Shown: piece after piece, positions 62,617 to 64,000 of the stretch
Layout of the letters: the number at the start of each line of letters is the position of its first letter
Numbering within the stretch: position 1 is the stretch's first letter
Assembly (NCBI RefSeq): GCF_026460945.1
Contig: NZ_JAOVZV010000001.1
Coordinates: 248,001 to 312,000, forward strand
Length of the DNA: 64,000 nucleotides
Reading direction: 5' to 3'
Origin: Chryseobacterium luquanense
Lineage (GTDB): Bacteria > Bacteroidota > Bacteroidia > Flavobacteriales > Weeksellaceae
Translations under genes and position numbers: made by a program
The notes under the pieces: generated by a model
The model's database searches: none
The model's input: the letters and a program-made list of their open reading frames with translations, nothing else
What the model was told of the DNA's origin: nothing

Positions 62617-62649
62617 AAGAGCTGTTCAGAAATTGAGCAGCTCTTTTTA
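62617..62649 (+). terminator. Intrinsic terminator after the ABC-F gene
   Basis: AAGAGCTGTTCA/TGAGCAGCTCTTT (62617-62628/62634-62646) with one T-G pair, then T run. Confidence 0.8.
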
Positions 62650-62658
62650 TATTGAAGA

Positions 62659-62818
62659 TTATCTTTTCTTAAACATTGTAAAAATACTGTAAAAAAGAAA
62701 TGCCATTCCTAATAACAGGAAGCCATATCTTAAAAATTTGTTGTCATCTACTAAGCTAATTCCAATAACGACAAACAAAAGACCAATTACCGTAAAACTT
62801 GAACTTCTTTTTTTCATA
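62659..62818 (-). pseudogene. Frameshifted gene for a small (about 52-residue) two-TM protein
   Basis: The ATG at 62818-62816 opens MKKRSSSFTVIGLLFVVIG and then meets TAG. Removing one base in the GGAAATT run near 62760 gives an open frame that continues ISLVDDNKFLRYGFLLLG to a basic end (MFKKR) and TAA at 62661-62659. Both parts are hydrophobic and fit a two-TM protein with a basic start and end. Either a broken gene or a sequencing slip is possible. Confidence 0.5.
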
Positions 62819-62868
62819 AGTTAATTTTATAATAAGTAGTCTGCTAATCAATATTTGTTACAAGTTTT

Positions 62869-63927
62869 TTAATTTAAATCTAAAACCTTTCCTTTTTTTG
62901 AACTTTCCAGAGCGGCTTCGATAATTTTCATGTTTTGAATAACTTCATCTCCAAGAGAAGGTAAAGCATATCCGAAGACAATATGTTCGTAGATTTGCTG
63001 GTAATAATTCATATAATTTCCAGGCTCGGTTGAAGTTAAGATTCTTTGTGACACTAAATTTTCATTAAAATAATTTAAAATTCCATCGGTATCTTTTAAT
63101 GGTTTCATCCAGTCTTTTCCGTATGTTGGAATTGCTCCGGCTGTTAATTCGTTCTCCTGATCATCAGTTCTTTCCTGTAGAAAACTTCCCTTACTTCCGT
63201 GAATTTTATAAGCGTAATGATCTTCTTTAGTAAAAACCGAAGATTTTAGTCTAACTCTTACATCATTCTTATAATAAAGAAGAATTTCAAAATAATCATT
63301 GGCAAAACTCTCTCCTTTCATCGAAAAAACATCAGCAAAAAGTCTTTCGGGATAACCAAAAAGCTGTGTTGCCTGATCTATTAAATGTGAGCCTAAATCG
63401 TGAATTGATCCGGAACCATTTAATTCAGGATTTTCTTTATGCTCTTTTGTACTTGGTTCCGTTCTGAATCTATCAAAACGGATTTCCACTTCTCTTACAT
63501 TTCCCAGTTTTCCTTCGTCCAAAACTTTTTGAACCTGCAAATAATCTCGGTCGAATCTTCTGTTTTGATAAACACTAAGAAAAAGATTTTTACTTTCAGC
63601 TAAATTCACCAATTCCTGTGCTTCAGAAACATTTACGGTAAAAGGTTTTTCAACAATAACATTTTTTCCTGCTTCTAAAGCCATTTTTACATAATCAAAA
63701 TGAGTCTGAACAGGAGTATTCACAACAACCAATTCAATATCAGCACTTTCAATCATTTCTTCCACCGAATGATAAATAACGGCATCAGGATATTGAATTT
63801 TTGATTCTTCTTTTGAACGTTCAACAATCGCCGACATAAAAAAACCGGGATGCTCTTTCAAAAACGGAGCATGAAAAACTTTTCCGCTCATTCCGAACGC
63901 ACACAGACCTACTTTTATCAATTGCAT
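62869..63927 (-). CDS. Gfo/Idh/MocA-family oxidoreductase
   Basis: 352 residues from the ATG at 63925-63927; the longer frame would use TTG. NAD(P) motif VGLCAFGMSGKVFHAP near 6-21. The catalytic-lysine motif VIVEKPFTVNVSEA lies near 90, and NGSGSIHDLGSHLIDQATQLFG near 170 is the family's HD region. It oxidises or reduces a sugar or polyol; substrate unknown. A TATCTTTG box lies 15 bp upstream. Confidence 0.93.
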   Translation of the reverse strand: MQLIKVGLCAFGMSGKVFHAPFLKEHPGFFMSAIVERSKEESKIQYPDAVIYHSVEEMIESADIELVVVNTPVQTHFDYVKMALEAGKNVIVEKPFTVNVSEAQELVNLAESKNLFLSVYQNRRFDRDYLQVQKVLDEGKLGNVREVEIRFDRFRTEPSTKEHKENPELNGSGSIHDLGSHLIDQATQLFGYPERLFADVFSMKGESFANDYFEILLYYKNDVRVRLKSSVFTKEDHYAYKIHGSKGSFLQERTDDQENELTAGAIPTYGKDWMKPLKDTDGILNYFNENLVSQRILTSTEPGNYMNYYQQIYEHIVFGYALPSLGDEVIQNMKIIEAALESSKKGKVLDLN

Positions 63928-63942
63928 AAGATTTATTTTAGA

Positions 63943-63950
63943 CAAAGATA
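63943..63950 (-). promoter_or_regulatory. -7 box for the Gfo/Idh/MocA gene
   Basis: TATCTTTG on the minus strand, 15 bp before the ATG. It supports the 63927 start. Confidence 0.5.
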
Positions 63951-64000
63951 TTTAAATTTTAGCATAAGATTATTTAGACTAAGAACAGTATAAACTATGA

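Noticed and set aside
1..64000. CRISPR arrays, tRNA, rRNA, prophage or complete insertion sequence
   Set aside because: No regularly spaced repeats, no cloverleaf or rRNA segments and no intact transposase or phage genes were recognised. tRNAs were not searched with a program.

Overview
The window is ordinary chromosome from a member of the Bacteroidota, most like Chryseobacterium or a close Weeksellaceae relative. The evidence is AT-rich intergenic DNA, -7 promoter boxes of the TAnnTTTG type, a fused SecD-SecF, secreted proteins with C-terminal type IX secretion (T9SS) sorting domains, SusC-style carboxypeptidase-regulatory/TonB receptors, and an arginine pathway using the Bacteroidetes ArgF' transcarbamylase. 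No phage, integron, CRISPR array, rRNA or tRNA was seen. The genus is an inference from memory of related proteins.

Region 1 (1-13292) is a nucleotide and arginine block on the minus strand. pyrB-carA-carB (carB runs off the left edge) makes carbamoyl phosphate and carbamoyl aspartate. A divergent Lrp/AsnC regulator and a small membrane protein separate it from an eight-gene arginine operon in the order GNAT-argG-argC-argD-argF'-argB-argE-argH. CarAB can feed carbamoyl phosphate to both PyrB and ArgF'. PyrB, CarA and CarB resemble Firmicutes proteins more than typical Bacteroidetes ones. The pyr leader has a Bacteroidetes promoter, a 23-codon leader ORF and an intrinsic terminator just before pyrB. 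Nearly every intergenic gap in these two gene groups holds palindromic dispersed repeats of several families, some with compensatory changes between copies.

Region 2 (13451-25449) is a short-chain fatty acid uptake and activation module: a domesticated InsA-like zinc-ribbon/HTH protein, an outer-membrane porin, an MHS-type transporter, small membrane proteins, a CrbS/CbrA-like sodium-symporter/histidine kinase with a receiver-only response regulator, a propionyl-CoA-synthetase-like enzyme, a GNAT and an acetyl-CoA synthetase.

Region 3 (25515-41040) is mixed housekeeping: a frameshifted lipoprotein gene, a bifunctional RelA/SpoT, NhaA, YihY, RlmH, TrmL, a TPR protein, a PAP2 phosphatase, TatA/B, an MFS exporter, SecDF, and a T9SS-exported sugar-dehydrogenase-like protein. 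Region 4 (41043-52234) holds HemN, a sialate O-acetylesterase-like protein, an amino acid permease, PnuC, an Asn/Tyr-rich lipoprotein, DapF, MltG and a TonB-linked outer membrane protein. Region 5 (52287-63927) holds an envelope-sugar cluster (nucleotidyltransferase, GalE, DegT-type aminotransferase), a T9SS subtilisin-like protease, a regulatory-domain/alpha-beta-hydrolase fusion, a FemAB-like protein, DUF1761, an ABC-F ATPase, a broken small membrane-protein gene and a Gfo/Idh/MocA oxidoreductase.
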